64,000 nucleotides of DNA from Acidobacteriota bacterium (GCA_020199905.1 JAIVJS010000004.1:1-64000); one strand, 5' to 3'; numbered from the stretch's first letter, positions 8,355 to 17,198 are shown. Notes: generated from the letters alone by a model not told the origin. Program-made: numbers and translations.

Positions 8355-9098
8355 ATGCGATACCTGATCCTGTCCGACATTCACTCGAATGACGAAGCCC
8401 TGGCGGCCGTGATGGCCCGCGTCAGGCGGAAGCGCTACGAGCGTGTCGTGATTCTGGGCGATTTCGTGGGCTACGGCGCCAACCCGAACCATGTGGTCGA
8501 CCGGATCCGCCGCATCCGCCGGGAGAAGCTCGCGATCCGCGGCAACCACGACAAGGTCGTGTGCGGACTCGACTCCGGAGAGCTTTTCAACCCGGTCGCA
8601 CTCGCCGCCGCGCGATGGACCGCCGGCAAGCTGACCCCGCGCAATTTCAAGTACCTGGAGGCGTTGCCGCTCGGACCCCTGGAAGTCGAGGAGGCGTTCG
8701 CCATCTGCCACGGCTCGCCGCGGGACGAGGACGCTTACATCTTTTCGGACCGCGACGCGTGGATGAACTTCCGGGAGTTCGGCTTCGGTCTCTGCTTCTT
8801 CGGCCACAGCCACATTCCGTCGGTCTTCACGCTCGAGCCGCACGGGATCCAGGTGGACGTCGTCAGGGGCGACCGCGTGCGGTGGAAGCTCGAGAAGGAC
8901 CGGCGTTACCTGATCAACCCGGGGTCCATCGGACAGCCGCGGGATCGGAACCCTGCCGCGGCCTACGCGATCTACGACTCGGAGGAGCGCGTCGTGCACT
9001 TCGATCGCGTGCCTTACGACGTCGAGAAGACCCGCGAGAAGATCCATCGCGCGGGGTTGCCGGCGATGCTCGGGGATCGCCTGCTCGTCGGAGCCTAG
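8355..9098 (+). CDS. Calcineurin-like metallophosphoesterase
   Basis: 247 residues, YfcE/MJ0936-like metallophosphoesterase. The metal-binding motifs are all present: DIHSN (8-12), GDFVGYGAN (35-43), GNHD (63-66), a CHGSP near 118-122 and FGHSH near 151-155, followed by NPGSIGQPRD. Such enzymes hydrolyse phosphodiesters; the natural substrate cannot be told from sequence. It begins 12 bases after thiE-aroK, so it is probably co-transcribed. No signal peptide, so cytoplasmic. Confidence 0.88.
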   Translation: MRYLILSDIHSNDEALAAVMARVRRKRYERVVILGDFVGYGANPNHVVDRIRRIRREKLAIRGNHDKVVCGLDSGELFNPVALAAARWTAGKLTPRNFKYLEALPLGPLEVEEAFAICHGSPRDEDAYIFSDRDAWMNFREFGFGLCFFGHSHIPSVFTLEPHGIQVDVVRGDRVRWKLEKDRRYLINPGSIGQPRDRNPAAAYAIYDSEERVVHFDRVPYDVEKTREKIHRAGLPAMLGDRLLVGA

Positions 9099-9100
9099 GG

Positions 9101-9121
9101 AGTTGAGAGTTGAGAGTTGAG
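9101..9121. repeat. Heptanucleotide array AGTTGAG x3
   Basis: Three perfect AGTTGAG units immediately after the phosphoesterase stop, followed by TCGGGTT. A core repeat copy begins 25 bases downstream. Confidence 0.85.
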
Positions 9122-9146
9122 TCGGGTTCACATTCGGTTTCTACCT

Positions 9147-9222
9147 TTCGATTTCCGATCTAGTTGACCGCGGAATACCGCGGCCGTCTCGCTCCCGCTG
9201 GTCGCTCGGCTCCCGATTCCCG
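9147..9222 (+). repeat. 75-bp dispersed core repeat, copy A
   Basis: Begins TTCGATTTCCGATCTAG, contains GTTGACCGCGG and the CCGCGG-N4-CCGCGG centre, then a CTCGCTCCCG and GTCGCTCGGCTCCCG stretch. Three more copies occur (19116, 29413, 30782) with only about five differences over ~70 positions against copy D. Each copy is preceded within 25-35 bases by a 7-base-period array and followed by C-rich sequence. Confidence 0.9.
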
Positions 9223-9255
9223 TCCCCCGGCGCCGTCCCCCGTCCCCGGCTCCCG

Positions 9256-9261
9256 TATAAT
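9256..9261 (+). promoter_or_regulatory. Putative -10 box TATAAT
   Basis: Perfect TATAAT 38 bases before the ATG at 9299, leaving a leader of about 30 bases that contains GAAGAGGAG. No convincing -35 at 17 bases (region is C-rich), so support is from the -10 match and location only. Confidence 0.45.
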
Positions 9262-9298
9262 CCCGCGCGCCTTTCAGAACCACGTGAAGAGGAGTCGG

Positions 9299-11368
9299 AT
9301 GACCCTGCGGCGGTGGAGCCTTCTCTCGCTGGTGCCCGCTCTCGCGCTCGCCGCCGGCTGCCGGAGCCACCCGGCGGGCCCGCCCCCCGCGTTTCCCGAG
9401 GGCCCGACGGCTGTCTCGACGCCCGCACCGGCCTCATCCGCACTTTCGGGGCTCGAAGCGGAAGCAGCGCTGCTCGAGCTCGAGGACCGGCGCGCCTTCG
9501 ACCAGGGCACGATGCTCGCGGCGTCCCGCAGCCTGGAGGGCGCGACACGCATCCGGGCGGCGCTCGCCGTCGGGCGGATCGGGGACGATCGCGGGGAGCC
9601 GATCCTTCGAACGCTTCTCGCCGACGGCGATCCCGACGTGCGCGCGGCCGCGGCGTTCGCTTCCGGATACCTGCCGGAATCCGCGGCCTCCGACCTGCGG
9701 CCTCTCCTCGGCGATCCGGACCCCCGGGTCGCGGCCGCGGCCGCCCGCGCCCTCGGGTTCACCGCGCGCCCGGAGGCCGAGGAAGCCCTCATCGCCGCGC
9801 TGCCGGGCGCGCCGAGCCCGGAGCCGCGCGCGTCCCTCCTCCGTTCGCTCTGGCGTTTCTCTAATGCGGCGAGCGAAGCGGCGGCGCTGCCGTTCGCCGG
9901 CGACCCGGAGCCGCGCGTGCGCTCCGCCGCTCTGTACGCGCTGTCCCGTAAGCCGCAGCCCGGCTCCCTTCGGGCGCTGACCGCCGCGCTGGCCGCAGAG
10001 GCGGATACCGATGCGGCGGCCGCAGCGGCCCGCGCTCTCGGAGTCCTCGGCCGGGCGGAATCGCTCGAGCCTCTGGGAGCCGCGCTCGAAAAGCGGAGCC
10101 CCGTGGCGATCAACGCGCTCGTCGCCCTCGGGGGCGTTCTCGACAAGGCTCCGGGCGCCACGCTCCCGGTGGAGAGGCGCGCTCGCGTGGTGGCCCTGTC
10201 GACGGACGCGAACCCGAACGTCGCGGTCGCCGCGCTCGCGCTTCTTCGGCATTTCGCGGCGGGCGACCGCGAAGCGTCCCGCCGGCTCTGGTCTATCGCG
10301 CTCTCTGGAGAGGGACGCCGGCGCCAGGTCGCCGTCCAGTCGCTCGCGGCGGCGCTGCACGGCGGCGCCTCCTCGGCACTCGACGCCGCCGCAGCGTCCC
10401 CGGACCCGGCTCTCCGGGCCGCCGCGGCAGAGGCGGCGGGCGCGCTTCCCGGATCCGAAGGCCGCCCCTGGAGAGAGCGCTTCGCGGCCGACCGCGACGT
10501 GGCGGTTCGCCTCGCCAACCTCGGCGGGATGAAGACCGCGGAGTCCGTGCGCGAGAACCGCCCGCTCGTGAACTCGGCGCTCACGGACCCGGACCCCGGC
10601 GTGCGATCCGCCGCCGTCGACGCGCTCACGCTTCTCGCCGACCCCGCCCTCCTCCCGCTCTTCGCGGAAGCGGCAGGGAAGGCGCGCGCCGACTCCTCGC
10701 CCGATGTGGCGATCTCCGTCATCGGCGCGTGTGAGAAGCTGCCGAAAGACCCCGCCGCGGCCGCGCTCGTCGAAACGATCTACCGCGGAGGCAGGACTCT
10801 CCCCGCGAGGCTCGCCCGGAAGTCGCTCGTCACGGTCTTCGGTCGCACCCGGGCGGATCTGCCGGTCCCCGAATACGTCACGGGCCGCAAGCGGTCCGAT
10901 TACGCCGTGCTCGCCGAGCGGGCGAGACAGCCGTGGCAGGCCCGGGTCGAGACGGCCGCCGGAAGCTTTACGATCCGCCTCGCCGGCGATTCCGCCCCCC
11001 TCACCGTGATGAACTTCGTCTCGCTGGCGGAGCGGCGCTACTTCGACGGAGTCCGCATCCACCGGGTGGTCCCGAACTTCGTGCTCCAGGACGGCGACCC
11101 GACCGGAACGGGCAACGGCGGTCCCGGCTACGAGATCCGCGACGAGATCAATCCGCTCGAGTACGGGCGCGGCGCCGTCGGGATGGCGCTCTCCGGCCCG
11201 GACACCGGAGGAAGCCAGTGGTTCGCGACGCACTCACCTCAGCCGCACCTGAACGGGGTCTACACCGTCTTCGGACAGGTGGTCGAGGGTCAATCCGCGC
11301 TCGAGAGGATCGGCCAGGGAGAGCGCATTCTGCGCGTCTCCGTGTCGGTTTCCGGCGCGACCCGGTGA
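9299..11368 (+). CDS. HEAT-repeat lipoprotein with C-terminal cyclophilin peptidyl-prolyl isomerase
   Basis: 689 residues from ATG 9299; the frame is open into the upstream repeat, but this start has GAAGAGGAG and gives the lipoprotein signal MTLRRWSLLSLVPALALAAG-C21. Residues ~55-535 are Ala/Leu-rich HEAT repeats, each with a DPDPRVRAAAA-like turn. Residues ~545-689 are a cyclophilin: TVMNFVSLAERRYFDGVRIHR, VLQDGDPTGTGNGGPGY, GAVGMALSGPDTGGSQWFAT, HLNGVYTVFGQVVEG. It should be a membrane-anchored isomerase facing the periplasm, with the HEAT solenoid as a client- or partner-binding arm. The catalytic Arg in VRIHRVVPNFVLQDGD is present, so activity is plausible. Confidence 0.9.
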   Translation: MTLRRWSLLSLVPALALAAGCRSHPAGPPPAFPEGPTAVSTPAPASSALSGLEAEAALLELEDRRAFDQGTMLAASRSLEGATRIRAALAVGRIGDDRGEPILRTLLADGDPDVRAAAAFASGYLPESAASDLRPLLGDPDPRVAAAAARALGFTARPEAEEALIAALPGAPSPEPRASLLRSLWRFSNAASEAAALPFAGDPEPRVRSAALYALSRKPQPGSLRALTAALAAEADTDAAAAAARALGVLGRAESLEPLGAALEKRSPVAINALVALGGVLDKAPGATLPVERRARVVALSTDANPNVAVAALALLRHFAAGDREASRRLWSIALSGEGRRRQVAVQSLAAALHGGASSALDAAAASPDPALRAAAAEAAGALPGSEGRPWRERFAADRDVAVRLANLGGMKTAESVRENRPLVNSALTDPDPGVRSAAVDALTLLADPALLPLFAEAAGKARADSSPDVAISVIGACEKLPKDPAAAALVETIYRGGRTLPARLARKSLVTVFGRTRADLPVPEYVTGRKRSDYAVLAERARQPWQARVETAAGSFTIRLAGDSAPLTVMNFVSLAERRYFDGVRIHRVVPNFVLQDGDPTGTGNGGPGYEIRDEINPLEYGRGAVGMALSGPDTGGSQWFATHSPQPHLNGVYTVFGQVVEGQSALERIGQGERILRVSVSVSGATR

Positions 11369-11381
11369 GCGGGGGACCACG

Positions 11382-11552
11382 ATGTATTCCGTTGCGCGCG
11401 CGCTGCAGTTTCTGGGGCTTCTCGTGACCGGGTTCGGATTCTTCACGGGAGTCCTCGGCGGCAACGTGCGCGGCGAGCTCGTCCTGCTGGCGGTCGGCGC
11501 GGGAATCTTCTTCGGCGGCCGGTTGCTCCAGGTGCGGGGCAGCGGCAAGTGA
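11382..11552 (+). CDS. Small two-helix membrane protein
   Basis: 56 residues starting MYSVARALQFLGLLVTGFGF, with two hydrophobic helices (about 8-25 and 33-50) and a short Arg/Lys tail. GGGGGACC lies just upstream of the ATG, and its TGA overlaps the GTG of the next gene, which argues for real translation. I do not recognise the family; it resembles short membrane proteins common in many phyla. Confidence 0.6.
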   Translation: MYSVARALQFLGLLVTGFGFFTGVLGGNVRGELVLLAVGAGIFFGGRLLQVRGSGK

Positions 11553-12300
11553 GACCCGTCGTCCTCTCGACACGCGAGCTCCCGGAGCCGTCGCTCTCGA
11601 CGCTCGAGCCCGAGTTCGAGGTCCGCACCATGGGGTACGCCCCGACGGAGCTCGAGCTTGCGACGGAAGCGGCGGACGCCGACGCCCTGATCTCGATCGT
11701 CTCGGACCCGGTGACCGAAGCCGTATTCCGCAACGCGAAGAAGTTGAAGATCGTGGCGCAGTACGCAGTCGGAGTCGACAACATCGACCGGGCGGCCGCC
11801 GCGGCGCGCGGCGTCGTCGTCACCAACACGCCAAACGTCCTGACGGACGCGACCGCGGACCTGACGATGGCCCTCCTCCTCACGCTTTCGACGAGCTGCT
11901 GCGGCGCTCGGACGTGGTCTCCCTCCACCTGCCGTTGAACGACGAGACGCGGCGGCTCTTCACCCGCGAGACGTTCGCGCGCATGAAGCCGGGGGCGTTT
12001 CTCCTGAACACCGCGCGGGGGGCGCTGATCGACGAGACGGCGCTGACCCGCGCGCTCGATGAGGGGCGGATCGCGGGAGCGGGGCTCGACGTCTACGAAA
12101 ACGAGCCCGGCATCACTCCGGCGCTCGTCGACGACGACCGCGTCGTGCTGATGCCCCACGCCGGCAGCGCGACTCTGGAAACGCGGCGCGAGATGGCACG
12201 GATGGTGGTGGAAGACGTCCGGCGCGTCCTGACGGGGGAGAAGCCCCTTCGCCCCGTCGGTCCGGGCGTCGCGCGCGAAAGAATCCGGGAGGAGTCATGA
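11549..12300 (+). pseudogene. D-2-hydroxyacid dehydrogenase with internal deletion and frameshift
   Basis: Two frames together make a shortened glyoxylate-reductase/phosphoglycerate-dehydrogenase-like protein. The first (GTG 11549 to about 11885) gives the N-terminal substrate domain through VVTNTPNVLTDATADLTMALLL. The second, open from before 11890 to 12300, starts FDELLRRSDVVSLHLPLNDE and runs through GAFLLNTARGALIDE, GLDVYENEP and LMPHAGSAT. Family members have roughly 75 more residues between these points, including the Rossmann GxGxxG that binds NAD; here it is absent and the joint is out of frame near 11882-11890. As written the gene cannot make an active enzyme. An assembly collapse is the alternative to a true deletion. 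Confidence 0.83.
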
Positions 12301-12593
12301 GACCGGTCCGCACCGACACGTTCGTCCGCCTCGACACGCTCGCCGACGGACTCCTGCGGCGCATGAGCAAGGGCGACACGGCGCTTCTGTGGCTGCGTTC
12401 CCGCTGGGGCCGCATCGTGGGGGAGCCGCTGGCGCGGAAGATTCAGCCGACGGGGCTCTCGGGCCGCCGGCTGACGGTCTCGCTTCTCGACCCGGCGTGG
12501 AAGAAGCCGGTGGAAGCGACGCTCCCGGAGCTCGAGCGGCGGCTCGCCGAGGAAATGCCGGAGCTGAAGCCGCGGATTACCTTGAAGCCGTGA
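12297..12593 (+). CDS. DciA-like (DUF721) protein
   Basis: 98 residues with the DUF721/DciA-like core: LLWLRSRWGRIVGEPLARKI, GLSGRRLTVSLLDPAW, and a C-terminal helix LPELERRLAEEMPELKPR. DciA proteins are the ancestral loaders of the DnaB helicase in many bacteria. ATG 12297 overlaps the previous stop (ATGA), so it is translationally coupled to the dehydrogenase remnant. The match is to a short, variable family, so the exact role is uncertain. Confidence 0.65.
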   Translation: MRPVRTDTFVRLDTLADGLLRRMSKGDTALLWLRSRWGRIVGEPLARKIQPTGLSGRRLTVSLLDPAWKKPVEATLPELERRLAEEMPELKPRITLKP

Positions 12594-12654
12594 GCTGTCA
12601 GCTCTCTCCTATCAGGAAGAACTGAGAACTGAGGACGGAGGACTGAGAAGGCGG
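12593..12654. repeat. Inverted heptanucleotide arrays between dciA-like gene and gdhA
   Basis: Left arm AGCTGTC, AGCTCTC (12593-12606) begins inside the preceding stop codon. Right arm AACTGAG, AACTGAG, GACGGAG, GACTGAG, AAGGCGG (12620-12654) is in opposite orientation. It occupies nearly the whole gap between two convergent genes. Confidence 0.85.
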
Positions 12655-12667
12655 CAGCCGCCGCGCC

Positions 12668-13972
12668 TCACGCGTACAGCCCGCGCACCATCGTGTCGTG
12701 GGCGACCCGGGAAATCCCAAGCATGTAGGCCGCGATCCGGAAGCTCACATTGTATTTCTCGGCCATCGACGCGACGTCCCGGAACGACTGGACCATGATG
12801 TCCTCGAGCCGCTCGTTGACTTCGCTCTCGCGCCAGAAGAACCCGGCGCGGTCCTGCACCCACTCGAAATAGGACACGGTGACGCCGCCGGCGTTGGCGA
12901 GGATGTCTGGGACCACGAGCGTGCCGTTGCGGTTCAGGATCTCGTCCGCCTTCTGCGTCGTCGGCCCGTTGGCGCCCTCGACGATGATCTTCGCCTTGAT
13001 GTTGCCCGCGTTCTTGCCGCGGATCTGGTTCTCGTTGGCGGCCGGGATCAAAATGTCCGTGTCGAGCTCCAAAAGCTCCGTGTTGGTGATCCGGGAGATT
13101 CCGGGGAAGCCCTCGAAGCTCCGCGCCTTCTCGTAATGGGCGACCAGAGCCGCCATGTCGAGCCCCGCCTCGTTGACGATGCCGCCGGCGATGTCGGAGA
13201 CCGCGATGACCTTCGCCCCCGCCTCGTGGCACATCCGCGCGGCGATCGAGCCGACGTTCCCGAAACCCTGGACGACGATGCGGCTGCCGGCGAGGGTCAG
13301 GCCGCGCAGGGGAGCCGCTTCCCGGCAGATGAGCATCAGGCCGCGGCCGGTGGCTTCGACCCGCCCGCGGGAGCCGCCCAGGGAAAGAGGCTTTCCGGTC
13401 ACGACCGAGGTGACCGTGTGGCGGGCGTGCATGGAGTACGTGTCCATGATCCAGGCCATCATCTGCGGGTTGGTCCCCATGTCGGGGGCGGGGACGTCCT
13501 TTTCGGGGCCGAACTGGTCCATCAGCTCCGCCGTGTAGCGCCGGGTGATCTTTTCGAGCTCGGCGCGAGAGAGGCTTCCCGGGTCGCAGATCACGCCGCC
13601 CTTGGCGCCTCCGAAGGGGATGTTGACGACGGCGCACTTCCAGGTCATCCAGGCGGCGAGGGCGCGGACCTCGTCGAGGTTCACGTTCTTGTCGTAGCGG
13701 ATCCCGCCCTTCCCCGGCCCCCGGGCGATGTTGTGGAGGACTCGATAGCCGATGAAGACCTCGATCCGGCCGTCGTCCATCGCGATCGGAATCGAGACCT
13801 TGGTCTCCCGGACCGGCTCCCGCAGAACCTTGTAGAGGCCCGGGTCGAGGCCGAGCTTCTGGGCGGCCAGATCGAACCTCGACATCATCTCTTCGAAGGG
13901 GTTGGCGGAGTCGACGCCCTGGGGAGACGAGCCGATGGTGGGAAACTTCGGTTCGACCGTCGCTGGTTCCAC
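12668..13972 (-). CDS. gdhA: Glutamate (Glu/Leu/Phe/Val-type) dehydrogenase
   Basis: 434 residues, standard for NAD(P)-dependent glutamate dehydrogenase, which interconverts glutamate and 2-oxoglutarate plus ammonia. Signatures: [22 protein letters not shown], catalytic-region [33 protein letters not shown] and the Rossmann [12 protein letters not shown], then VEGANGPTT and [17 protein letters not shown]. The start is GTG with GGAG eight bases upstream on the minus strand. It is alone on its strand between two plus-strand operons. Cofactor preference (NAD or NADP) cannot be judged safely. Confidence 0.95.
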   Translation of the reverse strand: MEPATVEPKFPTIGSSPQGVDSANPFEEMMSRFDLAAQKLGLDPGLYKVLREPVRETKVSIPIAMDDGRIEVFIGYRVLHNIARGPGKGGIRYDKNVNLDEVRALAAWMTWKCAVVNIPFGGAKGGVICDPGSLSRAELEKITRRYTAELMDQFGPEKDVPAPDMGTNPQMMAWIMDTYSMHARHTVTSVVTGKPLSLGGSRGRVEATGRGLMLICREAAPLRGLTLAGSRIVVQGFGNVGSIAARMCHEAGAKVIAVSDIAGGIVNEAGLDMAALVAHYEKARSFEGFPGISRITNTELLELDTDILIPAANENQIRGKNAGNIKAKIIVEGANGPTTQKADEILNRNGTLVVPDILANAGGVTVSYFEWVQDRAGFFWRESEVNERLEDIMVQSFRDVASMAEKYNVSFRIAAYMLGISRVAHDTMVRGLYA

Positions 13973-14009
13973 TTAGGATCACTCCTCGCCGGGCAGCGCG
14001 CCCGTTCAA

Positions 14010-14015
14010 TAGAAT
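14010..14015 (+). promoter_or_regulatory. Putative -10 box TAGAAT for the ECF operon
   Basis: TAGAAT 51 bases before the TTG of the sigma gene, in the divergent gap with gdhA. TAGAATG-like words also occur before nuoA and the acyl-CoA dehydrogenase gene, which suggests a shared -10 form. No good -35 was found. Confidence 0.35.
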
Positions 14016-14065
14016 GGGGGGCGGAATTGTAGCGCATTGATTCCGGCCAACCCTTTGACCTTCCC

Positions 14066-14662
14066 TTGAACACCAGAGACGCCGCGTCAGAAACCGAGAT
14101 CGCCGACGGCGAGATCGTGCGGCGCATTCTGGCCGGTGAAGAAAGCCTGTTCGAGCTCCTCGTCCGCCGCTACCAGGCGCGCGTTCTCTCGCATGTCGCC
14201 CGCATGGTCGGAAATCGCGACGACGCGCTCGATCTCTCCCAGGAGATCTTCGTCAAGGTGTTCCAGGCGCTCGACCGGTACAACCCCGAGTACAAGTTCT
14301 CCACCTGGCTCTTCCGGATCGCGGGCAACGCCGCGATCGACCACCTGCGCAAGCGGCGCCCGCGGACGGTCCCTCTCGAGGTCCGGGACCCCGACGGGCA
14401 GTCGTTGTCCTCTCCGGAGTACAAGAGCGGCGAGCTCGACCCCTATGCCATCCTGCGAAATGTGGAGAGGGGGGACGCCATCGCCCGCGCCATCCAGGGG
14501 CTGCCCGAGGAGTTCCGGGAGCTGATTGCGCTGCGGCATTTCACCGGTTTGTCGTATGAAGAGATCGCGGAGATGAAAGGCATGCCTCTGGGAACCGTGA
14601 AAAACAAACTCTTTCGCGCCAGAGCCGTATTGAAGGACAGGCTGGCAGGAGAACTTTCTTGA
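14066..14662 (+). CDS. ECF RNA polymerase sigma factor (RpoE-like)
   Basis: 198 residues. Region 2 is FELLVRRYQARVLSHVARMV, DDALDLSQEIFVKVF and FSTWLFRIAGNAAIDHLRKRR; region 4 is LPEEFRELIALRHFTGLSYEEIAEMKGMP with LGTVKNKLFRARAVLKDRL. No sigma regions 1 or 3, as expected for the ECF group. The TTG start is chosen because no ATG or GTG precedes region 2 with the right spacing. The next gene overlaps its stop and looks like its anti-sigma factor. Confidence 0.93.
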   Translation: MNTRDAASETEIADGEIVRRILAGEESLFELLVRRYQARVLSHVARMVGNRDDALDLSQEIFVKVFQALDRYNPEYKFSTWLFRIAGNAAIDHLRKRRPRTVPLEVRDPDGQSLSSPEYKSGELDPYAILRNVERGDAIARAIQGLPEEFRELIALRHFTGLSYEEIAEMKGMPLGTVKNKLFRARAVLKDRLAGELS

Positions 14663-15234
14663 ACGAATGCGTGAGACCCCTCGATCCCCTTGATGCGGAG
14701 GCGCTTGCCGCCGGCGAGGAGGGGATACTGGCCGCCGATGCGCGCTCGCACGCTTCGGCCTGCGCCCGCTGCGCGCGGGCGGTCGAAGAGGCGCGCGCGC
14801 TCCTTGCCCGGCTCGAGGCGCTCTCCGGATCGGGCAAGACGTCTCATCAGGACGGCGCGGCGGATCTCGCCTCCCGGGTGGTCCGGATCCGGCCATTCTC
14901 CGCGCGAGAGCGGCGAAGCCTGGGGCTGTGGGCGCCTCCGGCGGGGGGCGGGTTGCTGGTCTTCATGGCGGGATTCGCACTGCTCGCGGCGCCGGGCCTG
15001 ACGGCCGGCGACCAGGCGGCCCTGGGATTTTCCGCGCTCGCCCCCCTGGCGGGGCTCGCGCGCGCGGCCTTCCGCTCCTTCGCCGACGCGCTCTCGACGG
15101 CTCCGGCCGCCTGGGAGGCCCTGTCTTCCGCGGCGCGGCTCGAGGCGCCGCTCGGCGCCCTCGCGCTTCTGATCCTGGCTCCCACCGCGTTTGCCTTCCG
15201 CCGCGTGCTCGCCCGGGCCACGCGCCGCGGATGA
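14659..15234 (+). CDS. Putative zinc-binding membrane anti-sigma factor
   Basis: 191 residues from TTG 14659, overlapping the sigma stop. Residues 31-38 carry the HxxxCxxC motif (H31, C35, C38) of zinc-binding anti-sigma domains, within SHASACARCARAVEEAR. Hydrophobic segments follow at about 97-114 and 163-180, so the sensor half is membrane-embedded. Gene order (ECF sigma, then HxxxCxxC membrane protein) is the classical pair in which the zinc domain holds the sigma factor. The signal is unknown. Confidence 0.78.
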   Translation: MNECVRPLDPLDAEALAAGEEGILAADARSHASACARCARAVEEARALLARLEALSGSGKTSHQDGAADLASRVVRIRPFSARERRSLGLWAPPAGGGLLVFMAGFALLAAPGLTAGDQAALGFSALAPLAGLARAAFRSFADALSTAPAAWEALSSAARLEAPLGALALLILAPTAFAFRRVLARATRRG

Positions 15235-16112
15235 TCCGGGTCCTCCTCTTCACCGCGGCAATCTCCGCCGCTCCAGGCGCGGCGACGACCGCCGCTTCCG
15301 GTTCGCCCGCCGCTCCTCGCGTCTCGGTCGGGCGGGACCTCGCGATCTCGGAGCCCGTCTCCGGCAACGTCGTCGCCGTGTTTTCGGACGTGACGGTCGA
15401 CTCCCGCGTCTCCGGCAACGTGATCGTCTGGGGCGGGAACGTGCGGTTTGGTCCTGCGGGGTCGGTCGACGGGAACCTGTCCGTGTTCGGCGGTGAGGCC
15501 TCGCCCGCCCGTCCCGGCGCTCTGCCCGTGTCGGGAACGGTGTCGACGCCCGGCTCTCTTCTCCGTCTGTATCTGGAGGAGATGCATCGCGCACCGTGGC
15601 AGGGCGGCGGATCCGGCGCCGCTGCCCGGGGACTCCGCATGATGGCGCTCTCCCTCTGGCTTCTCGCGTCGCTTCTGCTGCTGTGGGCGTTCGGGTCTCC
15701 GTTCGCGCGCGCGGCCGCGGCCGCGGAGCGGGACTGGGCGGGCGCTCTGCTCGCCGGCGCCCTCGGAGTTCTGACGCTCTTTCTCGCCGCGGCGGCGGCG
15801 CTCGCGCTACTGCCTTCGGGAATCTCCGTTCCGCTCGCGTTGACTTTCGCCGCGCTCGCGGTCGCGGCGAAAGTGTTCGGCATGGCGGCTCTCTTTCTTC
15901 TGCTCGGCCAGAAGCTCCTGAAAAACGTGGCGCCTCCGCGGCGCCCCGCAGCGCTCGCGTGCGGTTTCGGACTTCTTGCCGCCGCGTCGCTGGTTCCGCT
16001 CGTCGGCGGAGTCCTCTGGAGCGCGGCGTCGATCGTGGCCGTCGGGATCGCCTTCTCCTCGCGCTTCGGCACGCCGAGGCTCCGGGTGGGAACGGTGATC
16101 GGGTATCCGTAG
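15231..16112 (+). CDS. Bactofilin-like N-domain fused to a multi-helix membrane protein
   Basis: 293 residues from ATG 15231, overlapping the anti-sigma stop (ATGA). After a possible signal segment, residues ~30-90 show short beta repeats of polymer-forming type (ISEPVSGNVVAVFSDVTV, SRVSGNVIVWGGNVRFG, SVDGNLSVFGGEA). From about 135 on come several hydrophobic helices (ALSLWLLASLLLLWAF, then four to five more) and a final polar tail. I know this layout from Acidobacteriota-like genomes but not its function. It is probably controlled by the sigma/anti-sigma pair it follows. Confidence 0.75.
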   Translation: MIRVLLFTAAISAAPGAATTAASGSPAAPRVSVGRDLAISEPVSGNVVAVFSDVTVDSRVSGNVIVWGGNVRFGPAGSVDGNLSVFGGEASPARPGALPVSGTVSTPGSLLRLYLEEMHRAPWQGGGSGAAARGLRMMALSLWLLASLLLLWAFGSPFARAAAAAERDWAGALLAGALGVLTLFLAAAAALALLPSGISVPLALTFAALAVAAKVFGMAALFLLLGQKLLKNVAPPRRPAALACGFGLLAAASLVPLVGGVLWSAASIVAVGIAFSSRFGTPRLRVGTVIGYP

Positions 16113-16113
16113 T

Positions 16114-16253
16114 CAGCTATCAGCTATCAGTTCCGTTCCGCCGGCGACGGAGTTCCCACCGAAACTGACCACGGAAGACTGAAAACCGACGATGACCTCT
16201 GCTGTTCCTGCGCCAGCGGGCTGACAGCTGAGAGCGGACAGCTGAAGGCTCAT
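16114..16253. repeat. Inverted heptanucleotide arrays before the hydroxyacyl-CoA dehydrogenase gene
   Basis: Left arm CAGCTAT, CAGCTAT, CAGTTCC (16114-16134) starts two bases after the TAG. Right arm GGCTGAC, AGCTGAG, AGCGGAC, AGCTGAA, GGCTCAT (16219-16253) has the opposite orientation. Between them (16135-16218) is a stretch with scattered ACTGA words and no recognised signal. Confidence 0.85.
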
Positions 16254-16297
16254 AAACCCTTTACCCCCTCCCCCCTCCGCAATAGAGTCAGCCCTCG

Positions 16298-17167
16298 ATG
16301 GACATCCGGACCCTGGCGGTCGTCGGCGCGGGACAGATGGGCGGCGGCATCGCTCACGTCGCCGCGGCGGCCGGTCTCGATGTCACGCTCGTGGACGTCG
16401 AGGAATCGCTGGTCGCGCGGGCGCGCGCGTCGATCGAGAAGAACTTCGACCGGGAGATCGCGAAAGGCAACCGCACGCCGGAGCAGAAGTCGGAGGCGCT
16501 CGCGCGGCTGAAGCAGACCGCGGACGTCTCCCGCGCGGTGGCGGGCGCTCAGCTGGTCATCGAAGCGATCGTCGAGAATGAGGCGGCGAAAGCCGAGCTG
16601 TTCCGGAAGATCGACGGTTTTTGCCCGCCGGAGACGGTTTTCGCCTCCAACACATCCTCGATCTCGATCACGCGCCTCGCCGCGGTGACGGGCCGGCCGG
16701 GCCGATTCATCGGCATGCATTTCATGAACCCCGTCCCGGTGATGGAGCTGGTCGAGGTGATCCGCGGCATCGCCACATCCGACGAGACCGCGGCCGCCGT
16801 CGAGGGCCTGGCCAGGCGGATGGGGAAAACACCGGTGTTCTGCAACGACGACCCCGGGTTCGTGTCGAATCGGGTCCTGATGCCCATGATCAACGAGGCC
16901 ATCGAGGCCCTGCGGGAGGGTGTGGCGACCCGCGAAGCGATCGACACGATCATGAAGCTCGGCATGAACCACCCGATGGGGCCCCTCACCCTGGCCGATT
17001 TCATCGGTCTCGACACGTGCCTGTCGATCCTCCGCGTGCTGCAGAACGGGTTCGGCGACCCGCGCTACCGGCCGAGCCCTCTGCTCGTGAAAATGGTGGA
17101 CGCCGGATGGCTGGGCCGAAAGTCGGGGAAGGGTTTCTACGATTACTCCCCTTCTCCGAAGAACTGA
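16298..17167 (+). CDS. 3-hydroxyacyl-CoA dehydrogenase (3-hydroxybutyryl-CoA type)
   Basis: 289 residues, the size of single-function 3-hydroxybutyryl-CoA dehydrogenases, which use NAD(P) to interconvert 3-hydroxyacyl- and 3-oxoacyl-CoA. Rossmann motif [19 protein letters not shown] near the N-terminus, [13 protein letters not shown], catalytic [21 protein letters not shown], and C-terminal [11 protein letters not shown] and [18 protein letters not shown]. The stop codon itself forms part of a heptanucleotide array (GAACTGA). An AATAGAGT -10-like word lies 17 bases upstream. With the later acyl-CoA dehydrogenase it would serve fatty-acid or branched-chain oxidation, or butyrate-type metabolism. 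Confidence 0.94.
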   Translation: MDIRTLAVVGAGQMGGGIAHVAAAAGLDVTLVDVEESLVARARASIEKNFDREIAKGNRTPEQKSEALARLKQTADVSRAVAGAQLVIEAIVENEAAKAELFRKIDGFCPPETVFASNTSSISITRLAAVTGRPGRFIGMHFMNPVPVMELVEVIRGIATSDETAAAVEGLARRMGKTPVFCNDDPGFVSNRVLMPMINEAIEALREGVATREAIDTIMKLGMNHPMGPLTLADFIGLDTCLSILRVLQNGFGDPRYRPSPLLVKMVDAGWLGRKSGKGFYDYSPSPKN

Positions 17168-17195
17168 AACCTGATAACTGAGAACTGACAACTCT
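17161..17195. repeat. Heptanucleotide array overlapping a stop codon
   Basis: Units GAACTGA, AACCTGA, TAACTGA, GAACTGA, CAACTCT. The first unit supplies the TGA of the upstream gene, and the array ends 3 bases before the next ATG. Confidence 0.85.
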
Positions 17196-17198
17196 CTG

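Noticed and set aside
9164..9222. The core repeat encodes a conserved peptide starting MTAEYRGRLAPVGR in copies A, C and D
   Set aside because: Copy B has an extra C that shifts the frame, no Shine-Dalgarno precedes the TTG, and the peptide runs into different downstream genes. It is better seen as DNA repeat.
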